A stretch of DNA of 64,000 bases from Isoetes taiwanensis (GCA_021234155.1 JAJEKV010000032.1:4157835-4221834); one strand, 5' to 3'. Numbered from the stretch's first letter, positions 33,612-45,094 are shown. Notes: generated by a model not told the origin, from the letters alone. Numbers and translations are program-made.

Positions 33612-34029
33612 TTGCTTGGTGGCAGATCAGTGCACTTGGCTGTCTCGTTCTTTTATGGCTCTCTAACTCAAGTCTGGTTTCTTCTGTTTATCTTAGGGCC
33701 AAACTTTTTGAAGCTGTGATGCAAGTGGGGCACAGGGAAAGACAAGAGCTGTGCTCCCATAGTATCTGTCTGGAGAAGAGGCCGGGTAGCTCTTGTCCAG
33801 TAGTTGGCCCTTGTTGCATCACTAGAGTCTAGGAACTTAGTCCTCTTCTCCTGTAGTATCCTATGGAGAAGAAGTTGAGAGGGGTTCTAAGAGTACTAGG
33901 CTCAGAGTATGGACTGCTATTCATGGATTAGAGAAGTGGTAGCAGTTCCATACTCAACTGTATGTATATAAATGTTTTATCATTCGAATATAATACAGAC
34001 TCTTGCCTAAAAAAAAAAAAAAAAAAAAA
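33612..34029 (+). mobile_element. Short retroposon with poly(A) and 13-bp target duplication
   Basis: The 13 bases AAAAGGAGAACTC occur just before (33599-33611) and just after (34030-34042) this 418-base segment. It ends in an A tract of roughly 20-25 bases. It has no ORF, and TGTATGTATATAAATG plus an AATATAAT word lie before the A tract. This is the structure of a LINE-mobilised non-autonomous RNA copy. The parent RNA is not recognised. Confidence 0.85.
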
Positions 34030-34042
34030 AAAAGGAGAACTC

Positions 34043-34430
34043 AATTAGTTTAGTGTGAAGTTCCCTCCATAATATATGTTATAAATACGTATATTATATA
34101 GAAATATCACCGTATAGTTTGAGGCAATCGATATGTACAAGATATCCAACATGTTGAAGGGAACTAGCATGGGGGCAATAACCATCATTCAATTAAATTG
34201 GGATTATGTCTTAATTTTGGGATAAATTTTATATTGCACTTTTTTAGTAACTTTGTTAAATTCACTTTTTTAGTAACTTTGTTGCCCTTAGACTAGAATA
34301 GACGTTAACATATAATCACACACGGGAATATAAACTCACACCTTAACTTCAAATTACAAAATCATATATCATGGAACTCAAGTAGTACACAACTTTTATT
34401 AACTGTAGAAAAGATACATAGTAATTGTTT
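34043..34430. other. No gene seen
   Basis: AT-rich, with a TTTTTTAGTAACTTTGTT word repeated at 34240 and 34266. Confidence 0.4.
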
Positions 34431-34431
34431 T

Positions 34432-34902
34432 TCATTTTTCCACTAGCATCCCCAAGGATATGAGAACCTTATTCCTTACATCCTGAGGTATTGTAACTCT
34501 CGCTGTTTTACTAGGAATAGTTTTTGGAGTCCACGAGTACAATACGGTTTCAATGTCTAGCCAAAGATCGGGGATCACTTGGATTTCTCCTCCACCTCTT
34601 TGTCCAACAATCTGAATATCTTTCTTTATCGGTGACATTACTCAACCGATGTCTTTGGACACCACCATTCCACGCCAAGCACCTTATTGAAGTTAACATC
34701 ACCTTCTTCTTTGCAAATATCCGAGATAGTCCATCCCAACCACCTTTGGATAGGTCTCTAGATCTGCTGGTTTTACTACTACAAATTGGTTGCACTCCAC
34801 GTCAGTAGAAGGTTCATAAGAATCCATGCCTAGATATTTTGGCCTATCCTTCTTAGGACCAACATAGTGTTTATCAGATTGAGGAGGAGCATATGCCTTC
34901 AC
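34432..34902 (-). pseudogene. C-terminal tail of the DUF7869 protein (BAH/chromo-like)
   Basis: Across frames it reads CNQFVVVKPADLETYP, then an EEGDVNFNKVLGVEWWCPK run, then IQIVGQRGGGEIQVIPDLWL and a final VLYSWTPKT. The order (beta strands, a WW-P word, then W) resembles small Tudor/BAH-like reader folds at the end of transposases. Two frame changes separate it from the core ORF that ends at 34981. Confidence 0.4.
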
Positions 34903-34980
34903 AATGCTACTAATGGTACCATCATCTTTCGTCGACCACCCTAATGTTTTCCACTTACTTTTAGGGAACCACCCTTCTTT

Positions 34981-36303
34981 TCACTCTTCGGAGGATGTGT
35001 CTACCTCATCCAACAAGTTGATCACCTTCTTCCAATAATCTATCAATGCACGATTAGTGTCATCTGAATTAGTTTGCCAATGCTTGATGTAGTCATTGAT
35101 GCCATCCTTAGTCAATCCCAATTGCTTGACTTCTTCAGTTGGTTTTAGAGCTTTTGGTTGACTAGGAGGTATCATAGGCTTGCCATTTGCATCCCTGCGC
35201 CAAATTTCTGCCCCACCTCTCCAAATCTCCTCTGAAGGTCTCATTTTCCATTGCATGATTGGAATCCCTTCTCTCACCCAAAAAGTGAATTGAAGAGGTC
35301 TAGAATGACCTTCCATGTCGAGAGCATAACCATCCATAAAACTCTTCCAATCAGGCACTTCTTCTATGATAGATCCTATAGGAGATGGATTTGTACATCC
35401 ATGAAATATTTCCAATAGCCTGGGAAAGTTGGTAACTGTCTGCTGTCTCAATACATGACTATATTTTCCAAACAATGCATCCACATCCTCATGAGTATGT
35501 CCGGGCATTAGGAACCCCAAATTGACTCTTTCAAAAATACCCACAGCTGTTAAGTAGGATAGGAAAGAAAACATCCACCTGTTCTTATTTTGACCAGCAC
35601 AATTATCTAGTTGCAAGAGGAGCTTTCTGGGCAGATCTCGAGGTTTAGCACGAGATGTTGAAGCTCCAACATGTTCATTAGGTCCATTCCTCCTAAATCT
35701 TGCCTTGCTAAACTTTTCAATACTATTAGGGGTTCCATCCAACAATGCACTATGTAGTGCCTGGCTAGCTGTAGGATCCTGTAGGTGACCATTGTAACCC
35801 TTCTCATAGTTTCTTAAACACCTCATGATACTCCCAATGTGAAAATCTGGACCATCACTCCACAACTCTAAACTGAAATGGCCATAATAGGTCTGAGACT
35901 GCCCATGCAATATTGCCCCAGTCATTGAAATCTGCAAAGGGTATGATCTTCCACATGACTTAGGAATGTACTTGAATTGTGGAAGACAAGTCTTCTGTTG
36001 GTCCATTTTATCATGTATAATACATAGATAGTTATTAGGTTCCATTGCAGATAAGGTCCTCCACATCCAATAAGTTGATCTACATGATAGTTGATCTGTC
36101 ATATGGTCCTTCATATGTTCCCTTATCTTTGCCCTTAGACTTGGTTGCACAGTCTTATCTAGTGTCTCCTTCAGCTTAGCACATAAATTGCACTTGGCAA
36201 AGTTGTTTGAAGTTGCTATGGTCACATGCTTGAAATGCTTATTCCATAGCCTAACAAAACTGGCTGGGATATAGAGGCCACTCCAAGTTCCCAAGCAATG
36301 CAT
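34981..36303 (-). CDS. DUF7869-type putative transposase core
   Basis: An uninterrupted 440-codon frame, the longest in the window. A Cys pair (KCNLCAKL) at about residue 38 continues an upstream zinc region. The central block around residues 215-280 reads LLLQLDNCAGQNKNRWMFSF and GFLMPGHTHEDVDALFGKYS: the D-N-C-x-x-Q-N-K-N and G-H-T-H-E-D-V-D motifs typical of DUF7869. The acidic and His residues would fit a metal-dependent RNase H-like nuclease. The C-terminus is acidic (VDTSSEE). Function is inferred from family behaviour. Upstream coding continues in another frame, so the first Met is probably internal. Confidence 0.7.
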   Translation of the reverse strand: MHCLGTWSGLYIPASFVRLWNKHFKHVTIATSNNFAKCNLCAKLKETLDKTVQPSLRAKIREHMKDHMTDQLSCRSTYWMWRTLSAMEPNNYLCIIHDKMDQQKTCLPQFKYIPKSCGRSYPLQISMTGAILHGQSQTYYGHFSLELWSDGPDFHIGSIMRCLRNYEKGYNGHLQDPTASQALHSALLDGTPNSIEKFSKARFRRNGPNEHVGASTSRAKPRDLPRKLLLQLDNCAGQNKNRWMFSFLSYLTAVGIFERVNLGFLMPGHTHEDVDALFGKYSHVLRQQTVTNFPRLLEIFHGCTNPSPIGSIIEEVPDWKSFMDGYALDMEGHSRPLQFTFWVREGIPIMQWKMRPSEEIWRGGAEIWRRDANGKPMIPPSQPKALKPTEEVKQLGLTKDGINDYIKHWQTNSDDTNRALIDYWKKVINLLDEVDTSSEE

Positions 36304-36312
36304 TTATTTCCT

Positions 36313-37127
36313 CTAATATGCTCTTCGGGTACAATGGGATGGCAATCTCTTTTCAACAATAACTCTACCCCTGTTCATCCTTCTTACTCTTATGTGGCAT
36401 GTTTTTGCATTGAAATCCACATATCTTTCAAATATTTCCTTTGCGGCTATAGTTCTTGAGGTAGGCCTTACCGGGCCGGTGTTCCCATGCAATGCAATTT
36501 TACTACCATTTTCATGTCTCTTTTTGCCGGTTTGTGCCAAGAAGAGGTTGGAATTCCATGTATAGCCATCCATGCTTTTGAACATATCCACTTTCCATTC
36601 AATGGGAATCTTTTCTTCTTTGATCTTTCATCCCGAATTGCATAGCCAAATATGGTGTACATGAAATTCCTCCTGCTATCACACTTATGTTCACGATATG
36701 TAGCTCTTGCTCCCACCAACTCCTCTATTGTGAACATTCTAACACAAGAAAAACAACAACATTCACCTCCTCTAACCTTCATCATAGCTTCAGGAGAACA
36801 ATCATAATCTGACTTGCATCTTTTGGTGGGATAATGTTTGAAAGTTGGAAGTGGCCTCTTGCTACACTGTGTGAACATTGTTGACAATGGTTCTACATCT
36901 AAAGGAAACGTGTAGTTCCCCTCCAGTTGAATACTGTCCCTAGGCCATGCAACAATAGTTGGAACCTCTAGTTGCTTCACACAAGCTAGGCATTCTTGTT
37001 TGCCTGAACCCTTTTCCTTCCAATTGTCATATAATTTTGAGATTGCCACACCTAATCTTTCATCATTCACTGCATTGATAGGATCTGCTAGGACAATAAT
37101 CCCAATCCTACTGCCTCTCTGTTGCAT
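36313..37127 (-). pseudogene. N-terminal part of the DUF7869 protein
   Basis: Two overlapping frames. 37127-36600 has a Cys-rich region (CLACVKQL, GECCCFSCVRMF) and FPLNGKWICSKAWMAIHGIP. The second frame (36591-36313) continues with SMDGYTWNSNLFLAQTGKKR, HGNTGPVRPTSRT and FERYVDFNAKTCHI. Pairs such as NG-x-x-IC-x-KAW and HGNTG-x-x-x-x-T are conserved upstream of DUF7869. One frameshift near 36590. Confidence 0.55.
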
Positions 37128-37139
37128 GCATGCAGGATC

Positions 37140-37410
37140 TTGACCTTTTTATTTTTCCAATCGACCCGAGTATAAAGTACAATTTCCTTTCCTTTGCCAT
37201 CATCCTTTTCATTTGAGGTCTTTTCCTTTCCTTTGCCATCATCAACATCATTTGGAGTCTTTTCCTTTCCTTTGCCATCATCAACATCATTTGAGGTATT
37301 TTCCTTTCCTTAGACATCATGTTCATTAGTTGGGAATTTCTCCTTGCCTTGATTAGCATCATTGGGGGTTTTTTTTTTAGCATTTTGCATGCCATTGACC
37401 TAGAATGCAT
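37140..37410 (-). repeat. Lys/Met-rich coding repeat
   Basis: A block of roughly 45 bases encoding a KERKRPQMMLMMA-type unit occurs four times (about 37190-37350). It lies in frame at the start of the DUF7869 gene. It probably varies in copy number. Confidence 0.7.
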
Positions 37411-38090
37411 AAAAATATATAGTAAGTTAGCATATCCAAATAACCTCTAACTAACATGTTCATAAATGAAAGCCTCGTATGTCTTATTCTATTTGATCAT
37501 TCTATTTATATAATGGGATTCCCCAAGTTATTTTCCTCAACATTATATAAAAATAAAACCCTCTACTTATAACCTTCAAACTTGTATCCTATAATAACCT
37601 TAGAAACAACTTTTAAGGTTATTATAGGTTTGCAGGTTTAAGGTTAAGAAGTTTATTATAGGTTAGAAAATTTAAGGTTGGAAAGTTATTGTAGGTTAAA
37701 AGTTTTAAGGTTAGACTTATAACTTAACTTATAACTTAACTATTAACTTAAACTTAACTATTAACTTATAACTTAGACTTTTAAACTTATAACTTAGACT
37801 TTTTAACTTATAACTTAACTTAGACTTTTTAACTTATACTTTTTAACTTAGACTTTTTAACTTAACTTAGACTTTTTAACTTATAACTTAGACTTTTTAA
37901 CTTATAACTTAACTATTAACTTATAACTTAACTATTAACTTAAAACTATTTTAAAAACTTATAAGTCATAACTTTTAAACTTAATAACCCTTAAAACAAT
38001 TGTCCTTAAAACAATTAACCCTTGTAATAAATTTTCGCGGAAGTTATAATGGCGCGGTACGAAATTTTAAAAGCAGTTATTATTTCAAGT
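37411..38090. repeat. AACTTATAACTTAGACTTTTT tandem region, no gene
   Basis: From about 37690 to 37965 AACTTA words repeat with small changes, preceded by the inverse TTTAAGGTT words at 37600-37700. The inverted arrangement can fold back. No ORF. Confidence 0.75.
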
Positions 38091-38129
38091 TAGCCTTCCT
38101 TTTCAAACTTTTCTCTCACACTTTCGAAC

Positions 38130-38760
38130 ATTAGCGCTTCTGCTTCCAATTTCGGCATTCCAGGCGCTTCTGCTTTCTCGGCTTCTATCTGCTTCTCGGC
38201 ATCATCAATCTACCTTCAATCTATCTTCTCTGCTTTCTGGGCATCAATCTATCTGTTTGCATGACCTAAGGAATCAATCTATCTGTTGCATGACCTAAGG
38301 AATCGTCAATCTATCTTTTCGGCTTCAACTGCTTCGGGCTTTTTATACGTTTTTCGAGCTTTCGAGCTTTTATCTGTTTTTAAGCTCTATCGGCTTCTAT
38401 CTGCTTCTCGGCTCTATCGGCTTCTATCTGTTTCTCGGCTTCTATCTGCTTCTCGGCTTCTATCTGCTTTAGGGTTTTCGGCTCAAAGGTTTTTTCGGCT
38501 CAAAGGTTTGTAGGCTCTATACAATGTCTTTGGTTTTTTTGGGTTTTCGGCTCTCTACAATCTCTCTGACTTTGAATAACTTTGGTTTTTTGTGTTAAAG
38601 CTTCTCGGCTTCTCGGCTATTGTTTTTTCTCGGCTTCTTAAGGCTAAAAATCATCTGCTATTGGCTTCTCGAATCAAATCAACTTTGATTTTCGATCTTT
38701 TGGTTTCGGCTAGAAGGAAAAGGCTCAATTCTCGGGTACAGAACACAAATAGGTTAGTAT
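38130..38760. repeat. TCGGCTTCTATCTGCTT tandem region
   Basis: At least six units of CTCGGCTTCTATCTGCTT (mainly 38380-38470), with looser copies from 38170 and up to 38650. An open frame through it (38286-38513) only reflects the repeat. It ends near a second short frame at 38592-38783 without motifs. Confidence 0.7.
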
Positions 38761-38924
38761 TTCCTGTTATATACATAAAGTAGTTATTTTACATAAAGCA
38801 GTTCCTCACAGGATTGGTTCTGTGATCTTGCCTATATGATCTGCTCTTATTCTATTTCACTAGGTCTTCCTCTATCTGTTCTAATTAATGATCTAAAATA
38901 ATGAAGTAAATAATGATCTATGAT

Positions 38925-39015
38925 CTATCTGCTCTATGATCTATGATCTATCTGCTCTATGATCTATGATCTATCTGCTGTATGATCTATCTGCTGTATG
39001 ATCTATCTGCTGATT
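38925..39015. repeat. TATGATCTATCTGCT tandem repeat
   Basis: Six to seven units of ATGATCTATCTGCT with an inserted ATGATCT. No coding sense. Nothing else is seen between 38790 and 39290. Confidence 0.8.
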
Positions 39016-39290
39016 CTCCTGTATCTGCTCTTATTATATTTCACTAGCTCTTCCTCTATCTGCTCTAAATAATGAACTAAAACAATGAACTAAATATTGA
39101 ACTAAACAAGGACTATTATTGTTATATATCTGCTCTAACCCAAATTACCCCAAGTGATTCGCGTGATTACGTTAGAATAATATGTTGGAATGGGAGAAAT
39201 CGGCCATGCATTTCTATTTTTTTGGGTTACGTTTTTTCCACTAGATTAATCAAAGCTCGGCTCGGCTTTTCTTTTCATACGGCTCTATAC

Positions 39291-39352
39291 AAATCGCGCC
39301 AGGCGCGTTTGAAATAGATATTTGAAAAACACAAAGCGCGCCTGGCGCGTTT
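39291..39352. repeat. Two CGCGCC palindromes upstream of small ORF
   Basis: Palindromes AAATCGCGCCAGGCGCGTTT (39291-39310) and AAAGCGCGCCTGGCGCGTTT (39333-39352) are the first two members of the family described for 42.7-43.1 kb. They lie 80-140 bases upstream of the ORF at 39435. Confidence 0.85.
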
Positions 39353-39434
39353 TGAAATATGTATGTTCAGAATAGTTTTATGGGGAGAGTAATATATTAT
39401 TTGCTAATTACTTAATTTCTCTCCTTCTAGTGCC

Positions 39435-39831
39435 ATGGATTTTCCTTATGCATGGACACTGGCTGCTTCTAGATCAAATACACTTCCACGGACGACCATC
39501 AACTCGGACCCCTGTACAAGATATTACTTGATTGTCTTTGTTCAAAACCTTCAAAGAGAGTTGGAGAATCCAATGAGGCAGATCGTGATCGGGGCCATGG
39601 GAACACTTTCATCGCATCTATGGACATATCCGACTCCTCATGCTCTTAGTAAGGCTCATGCCAACAAATAAGTCTGAGGATTTGATTTATAGTATCAGGG
39701 ATCGATACAACACTCTGGTTTGGAGACTCGACATCCGCAGGGAAGATGAGGATCCTGTCATATCAGGGTGGTTCAGATGGGACTTCTTGCGGAATTGGGT
39801 CGATGAAGTAGGCCCGTGTGACATATTGTAG
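39435..39831 (+). CDS. Unknown small protein, one frameshift
   Basis: ATG at 39435, first frame to a stop at 39671 (MDFPYAWTLAASRSN, FVQNLQRELENPMRQIVIGA), then a second frame (from about 39670) EDLIYSIRDRYNTLVWRLDI, VISGWFRWDFLRNWVDEVG to 39831. A single indel near 39660 would join them into about 130 residues. A palindrome lies about 70 bases past the stop. No family recognised. It shares only its setting with the small ORF at 57649. Confidence 0.45.
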
Positions 39832-39903
39832 AGATAGAAAGAATTGGCGCTGGCGTTTTTTTTTGCGAAGAAATGTACATATACTTTTTTGGAATATGAA
39901 TAC

Positions 39904-39926
39904 AAACTCGCGCCTGGCGCAATTTT
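39904..39926. repeat. CGCGCC palindrome downstream of small ORF
   Basis: AAACTCGCGCCTGGCGCAAT is a slightly degraded copy of the 21-bp palindrome. Confidence 0.75.
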
Positions 39927-39986
39927 GCACTATACTTTTTCGTCATTAGTTTAATATTATTTTTTATATGCAATGTCGAAAACATT

Positions 39987-40098
39987 GAATCCTGTGATGC
40001 CCTCCAGCCAGTATGACCAACCCCAAGAAACTACATATTTTCATTAATGTGTAGTTTCATGGGGTTGATAAGACTGGCTAAAGACCATCACAGAATTC
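39987..40098. repeat. Foldback element with about 50-bp arms
   Basis: Left arm: CTGTGATG, then AGCCAGTATGACCAACCCCA, then GAAACTACA. Right arm: TGTAGTTTCATGGGGTTGAT, GACTGGCT, CATCACAG. Together they are inverse copies around ATTTTCATTAAT. A small MITE-like hairpin. Confidence 0.85.
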
Positions 40099-40901
40099 AA
40101 AATTCACAACATCACGCAGATGTTATGATTTATTCTATTTTTTTTTGAATATCCAAATATACATACCTTTTTCAGACGTTCTTTTGGCCATGCTACAAAT
40201 GTGCCCACGCTTTTCACCAATCAGACGCCACCGGGATGTCTTCTTGGAAGAGCCTCATCTTCATAATTGCGGTTTATAATGGAAATCTTACGTAAACTTG
40301 TTTCCAAGAGGAACACCATGACACATAGAACTTGGATTGGATCTTCGATTTTACACAATCCTACTCGGCGCTTCAAGTTTGCTGTTAAAAGATAGCATTC
40401 TTCTCCGACACTGATAAAGAACCAGAATGCATTGTAAAAAATAGAGGACGAAAAGTAGAGAACAAGAGAATGCATTCGGAATGGAATCACACTCACCATA
40501 GTTCAGCAGGCATCGAATGGGATTGAAATTTCGATTGAACGGGATTGAAGGCGGCTCGATCGAACGGATCTTGGGCGCTCTGATAGTCGATTGTTCTTGG
40601 GCGCTCTGATAGTAGGAATGATCTTGGGCGCTCTGATAGTAGGTGGCCGATTAGGTGGTAGTAGATTGCCACATATGCGTTTCTTTGAAATTAATAATTA
40701 ATTGGTATCTTGAAATTGCACTAAAAAGAAAAACACAATTTAAATTTGTAAATGAGCGGACGAGGCGGTTAATTAAGGCGGTATAAATTTAAAAGGACGT
40801 GAATTTGAATTTACGATCCGAAATCGGCGCCAAGATTATGAACGATACATATAGTTTAAACCAAAACCCCGGGTCTCATATTATCCGTGACTTGCAGTTC
40901 T
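40099..40901. other. No gene; includes a three-copy repeat
   Basis: CTTGGGCGCTCTGATAGT occurs three times between 40567 and 40641. Otherwise AT-rich. The last 100 bases before the ATG at 40902 would hold the promoter or 5' UTR of the long gene, but no clear TATA box stands out. Confidence 0.5.
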
Positions 40902-41379
40902 ATGGCGTCTAGAGGATCTGGGCTGGCGGCCGAAAGGGTAGGTAGAGGTGGGCGACAGCCCAAAGCACAAATCCCAAGCCTGGAGGTTTCTGAACAAGCA
41001 GAAAGCACAATTCCAGCAAGCGCCTCAGGTAATTGATCTGTTTTTTGTTACAGAATTGATTTACGTGTCCCTTTTTTGTTAGGTTTTTTAGGATGTTTTT
41101 TGTAATAATAGAGTTATTATCCGAGAAGAAGCATGTGTCCTCTAATATTTGAGTTCATATGTCCCAAAAATGTATGCTTAATGTGTGGCTAAACAGTATT
41201 CAGTAGTTAGTTGTGTTTTTTATAGTTTGTTGTGTCCTCTGATGAAGATTCAACTCTTTAAGTTGTGGTGTTTATAGTTATTTATGTCAAAGGCGCAGTC
41301 GAATAAGGCATTACATTAGTTTCTATATCTTGAGATGCAGGTTCGACAATTTAAGTTGTATTTTTTATAGTTAGTTGTG

Positions 41380-41512
41380 TCCTTAGCATTTCAAGTAAAT
41401 GAACTTGCTCTGTATTCTTTTCAAATCGCGCCAAGCGCGTTCTTGTTAGCTCCAAGTAAGTAAATGTACTTGCTCTGTATTATTTTCAAATCGCGCCAAG
41501 CGCGTTTTTCTT
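41380..41512. repeat. 62-base tandem duplication carrying two palindromes in intron 1
   Basis: The block AAGTAAATGAACTTGCTCTG followed by TCAAATCGCGCCAAGCGCGTT occurs twice in tandem (about 41392-41445 and 41455-41510). Palindromes at 41423-41441 and 41488-41507. It shows that the palindrome spreads with flanking DNA by duplication in at least one case. Confidence 0.85.
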
Positions 41513-42749
41513 GCATATATTTCGACATAGCATATGTTTTAGCATAAAAAGATTAAAACATGTGCTGTAATTTTACAGGATCACAAAAGCCAATCAAAAG
41601 GAGAACCAAGCAAGGCGAGACCTCTTCAGCCCAGAAAAAGCAAAGGACAGATGAAGATGTTACCATTCATGGACTGGCAAAGATGTATTGGCGTTAGAAG
41701 ATACATCGGAATAATAAAGGCTCGTAGAACCTCCATGTCCGTAAGAAGATCTTATAGAATTCAATGGAGAATGGTATGTGGAGATATTCAAAACTGGTGG
41801 GAAGACAGACCTCATATTCATGTCAAGGTTAAGAGAGACTGATCAAATGAAGAAGCAGGGAATTCTTATTACATGTGAAGTACAGGACGATTCTTTCTGT
41901 TCTGTGCTAGTTGAAGTGGGCCAAAAACATAAGAAAAGCCTAAAGAAGATCAATCGATGCAGTGCGAGCTCTTTTAAAGAGACTGCTTTAAGATCAGACG
42001 ACATGGCCGATAACCTCTTCAAATTTGGCTGGACAGTTGGCGAGCCATTGACTCCTAGAAGAATATGCGAGGGGCTTACAGCTGTTCGACGAGCCATTAG
42101 CACGAGGCCCTCGGGCAGTGTCTACTTACAGGCAGTGAAGGACAAGGAAGAAGCTAGCTCTAGAGGCAGGGAAACTACAGAAGTGACAGCAGGCCTTACA
42201 AGTGACGATGACAAGGCCAGGCAGTTGGAGGCAATGAGCAAACTGAAGAAATATGCCGACAAGTATCCCTTTGGGCCTCGGCTTCACACATCCAAATCAA
42301 GCGTGGGCCAGGGCTTTTCAGGTCCACTAAAGCTATTTATATCAGCAGAAGGTATGACAAGCAGCACTCCTTGGAGATATTGAACAGCATGATCGAAAAT
42401 CCAGGGCAGGTGCCAATGCCTGCAGATGTAGTGCCTTACGATACCAGAACAAAAAAGGTAATCATCTGGAGCAAGCTGGAGGACTTCATCGAGAACCCAG
42501 ACATACATTTTATGATAATAGATGGCCAGCATTCAATAGAGGCCGAAGATTCTCATCAAGAAGGCCGCGACATACCGGGAATCGGTTGTTCTATAAGTCG
42601 TGATGATACGTCGTAAACCTGCCGGTTCTGGCGGGTCAACAACACACTGCGAATTAGCGAAATAAAGCGCCTCCTTAATGACATGGGAAAAACTTTCTTA
42701 TACAAAAGGTAATTCTCTTCCCACATTTTTATTTTTTTCAGATATTACC

Positions 42750-43102
42750 AAATCGCGCCAAGCGATTTCATAGTAGAAGGCAATGGGTTCTGGGATGGTA
42801 GGCGTTTCCAGATCAAATAAGCAAATCGCGCTGGCGATTTTATATTAGAATACAAGTTGAGCCACGCGCGATTTGCCTAGCTTCGAGGAGACATGGCTGT
42901 CCTTGAAGATAGCCGTTTCTTTCTCAAAGTAGGCAAATCGGCGCGGCTTAATTTGTATTCTAATATGAAATCGCGCCAGGCGCGATTTGCTTATACGACT
43001 AGAACCATCTACTATTTCAAAAACCCTTTGCTATTTAGAGAAGGCAAATCCCCCCTGGCGCGATTTGCCTTCTAATATGAAAAAATGGCGTGGCGCGATT
43101 TT
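42750..43102. repeat. Cluster of seven palindromes in intron 2
   Basis: The perfect form is AAATCGCGCC, one base, then GGCGCGATTT, as at 42968-42988. Variants lie at 42750-42768, 42823-42840, about 42857-42876, 42933-42955, 43046-43067 and 43082-43102. Spacing is 30-80 bases. TATTAGAATACAAGTTGAGCC (first 20 bases from 42842) is also inverted at about 42945-42966, so palindromes are nested in a larger inverted repeat. The flanks are AT-rich. All lie between a GTAATT donor and a CCTTGCAG acceptor. Confidence 0.9.
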
Positions 43103-45094
43103 AAACGGCGATTGTTTGAATTCACGATTATAAAGCTAACGGTTATTCCTTGCAGTCCCTATATAGAGCAACTTCGGCATGCTCGGAACCAGTGGATTGA
43201 ATATGGGAAGCCAATGCCTACCAGACAGGGCCAGTCCAAAAGCGCTGAATTCAAGTTGCTGGAAAGAACACTTAGTCAGACTATAATACAGGACAAGACC
43301 AAGAGCACCAGATCAAAGAAAAAAAAAAGAGATGAAAAGGGTGATGCTGCCGAAGAACCAATTGTACCCAAGGATGCCTGCAAGATAGTTTTTGCTTCAG
43401 ATCCCGTTTGGGAGAAATGGAATGAATTGCAGGGCGCCTACGTGGAGAAGAAGTTGCCGATTCACAAGGAAGATTTCCTCCTCGTTGACACATCAATTTT
43501 TGATATCCATATAACGAGAGATGAGGAAGGCACGAGTGGATTGGAAGATCAAGAACTCATCTCGATCTGGATAGGTTAATCAAAAAGGAAATCCTTTACA
43601 AGAAAACCTCAGCAACAAAGGCTATGGAATCCTTTGAAGATGCATGCGACGAAATGAAGAATATTAGAGTGCTCAAGAAGGCGGGTTGGTGAGGAATTGC
43701 AAAGGCTTACATCGAGTGGTCATTGTCGGAGTTAGGACTAATGCAAAAGTATAACGTCACCTAAAGAAGTATGTATTTTGGTCCAAGGACTTTGTCAAGC
43801 ACAGGTTGAAGAACGCGTTGCAAAGATCGATTGGGATTCACACAAAAGTTGCATCCGACTTGAAACGAAAAAGTCGCGTTGGTGAAGCGGGACCGGAGAT
43901 GGAATCCACATTTTTTTTATCAAGTGTCCCTTTGGTTTCAAGTGTGCCTTGCCGAAGTGGGTGAAGGTCCTCATGATATCACACTCTTAGGTGCTTGATA
44001 GCCGAGGCGCCGGATGGTCACTTGAAGACTATGTCACGTTCTTCAACATATGCGGTGGTTGCACGACGAAATGAATTACACAATCGTCACTATATGTCCC
44101 TCAGACATGTCCTATGCATATGCTCTAAGTGCTGCAAATGACTTAGAATGCGTGAAAGTCATCTGACAGCGATCCTCATAGATGAAAACAAGGACGGTGA
44201 CTTCAAAGACAAACAAGTAAAATTTCTCATGTGCTTATTATTATGATAGCCATGATGGATGATAAGGAATATGAAAGGCTTAAGGGAAAAGCAGATGGAG
44301 AGAAACTAGCATGGCAGTGCTATCAGTTAGATGAACGCATCCTGCGAAACGTCTTCTATCTGGAGCAAGAAGACAAGGGGAAATTTTGTCAAGGTCGTGG
44401 AAGAGTTAGAGGAGGAAGAGGAGGATGAGGAAGAAAACGAGGGACGACCAGTTCTTGTGGGCCACATTAAGTATGAGCTCCTAACTTCACATAAGGGGAA
44501 GCTAAACAAGAACGGGTTCTCTATGGACCTTTCCCAGTATCTCATTGAAGCATTTTGTCCATTGGGAACAACTTGCTGGGAACTTCACGTTGGAGGTTAC
44601 ATCGGTAGAGAAGCTTTGAAGTTAGCAAGGAAATACTAGAGCGTCGTCTCCGATGATCGAGCCAGAAATTTTTTGGACCTCTTCTTTGAGAAAGTACTAG
44701 AGGAAGCCCCTAGGGGACCAATCGGCAGTGCAAAAAACAAAGCTTCTAGCTCTAAGGCCGAAATACCTTCAGATTTGCTTAAGGAACGGGAGATTCAGAG
44801 ACAGGCATTGCTTGGCTCCAACATCATGGATGACATGGACGAGCAGGCAGATCTCCAAGTACCTATCGACATGCCTGTGAATATTCTTGGCCCTGAAAAT
44901 ATAGACCAGTATGACAATGCCAAGGATGATGATAATAAACCCGGGGGTGCACCTCTATATATGGACAGATGGCATCTGCGTTCGAGGGGTCATAGAAAAA
45001 CCCCTGTATACGGCTTTTTGGAGTAGAAAAACCCATACCATACGGTTTTTCGAACTAACATACAATATAGACCCTATCCGTAGATTTACGATTG

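Larger units (their letters stand above)
34432..37410 (-). mobile_element. Transposon-like gene set with a DUF7869-type protein
   Basis: Minus-strand pieces form one gene: a Lys/Met-rich repeat (37410-37140), a Cys-rich N-terminal part (37127-36313), the long core ORF (36303-34981) and a chromatin-reader-like tail (34902-34432). Proteins of this type occur in many repeated copies in seed-free plants and invertebrates and are thought to be transposases. I found no TIRs. Confidence 0.55.

Noticed and set aside
38286-38513. ORF with LLSASRLYRLLS repeats
   Set aside because: It reflects the tandem TCGGCTTCTATCTGCTT DNA repeat only.
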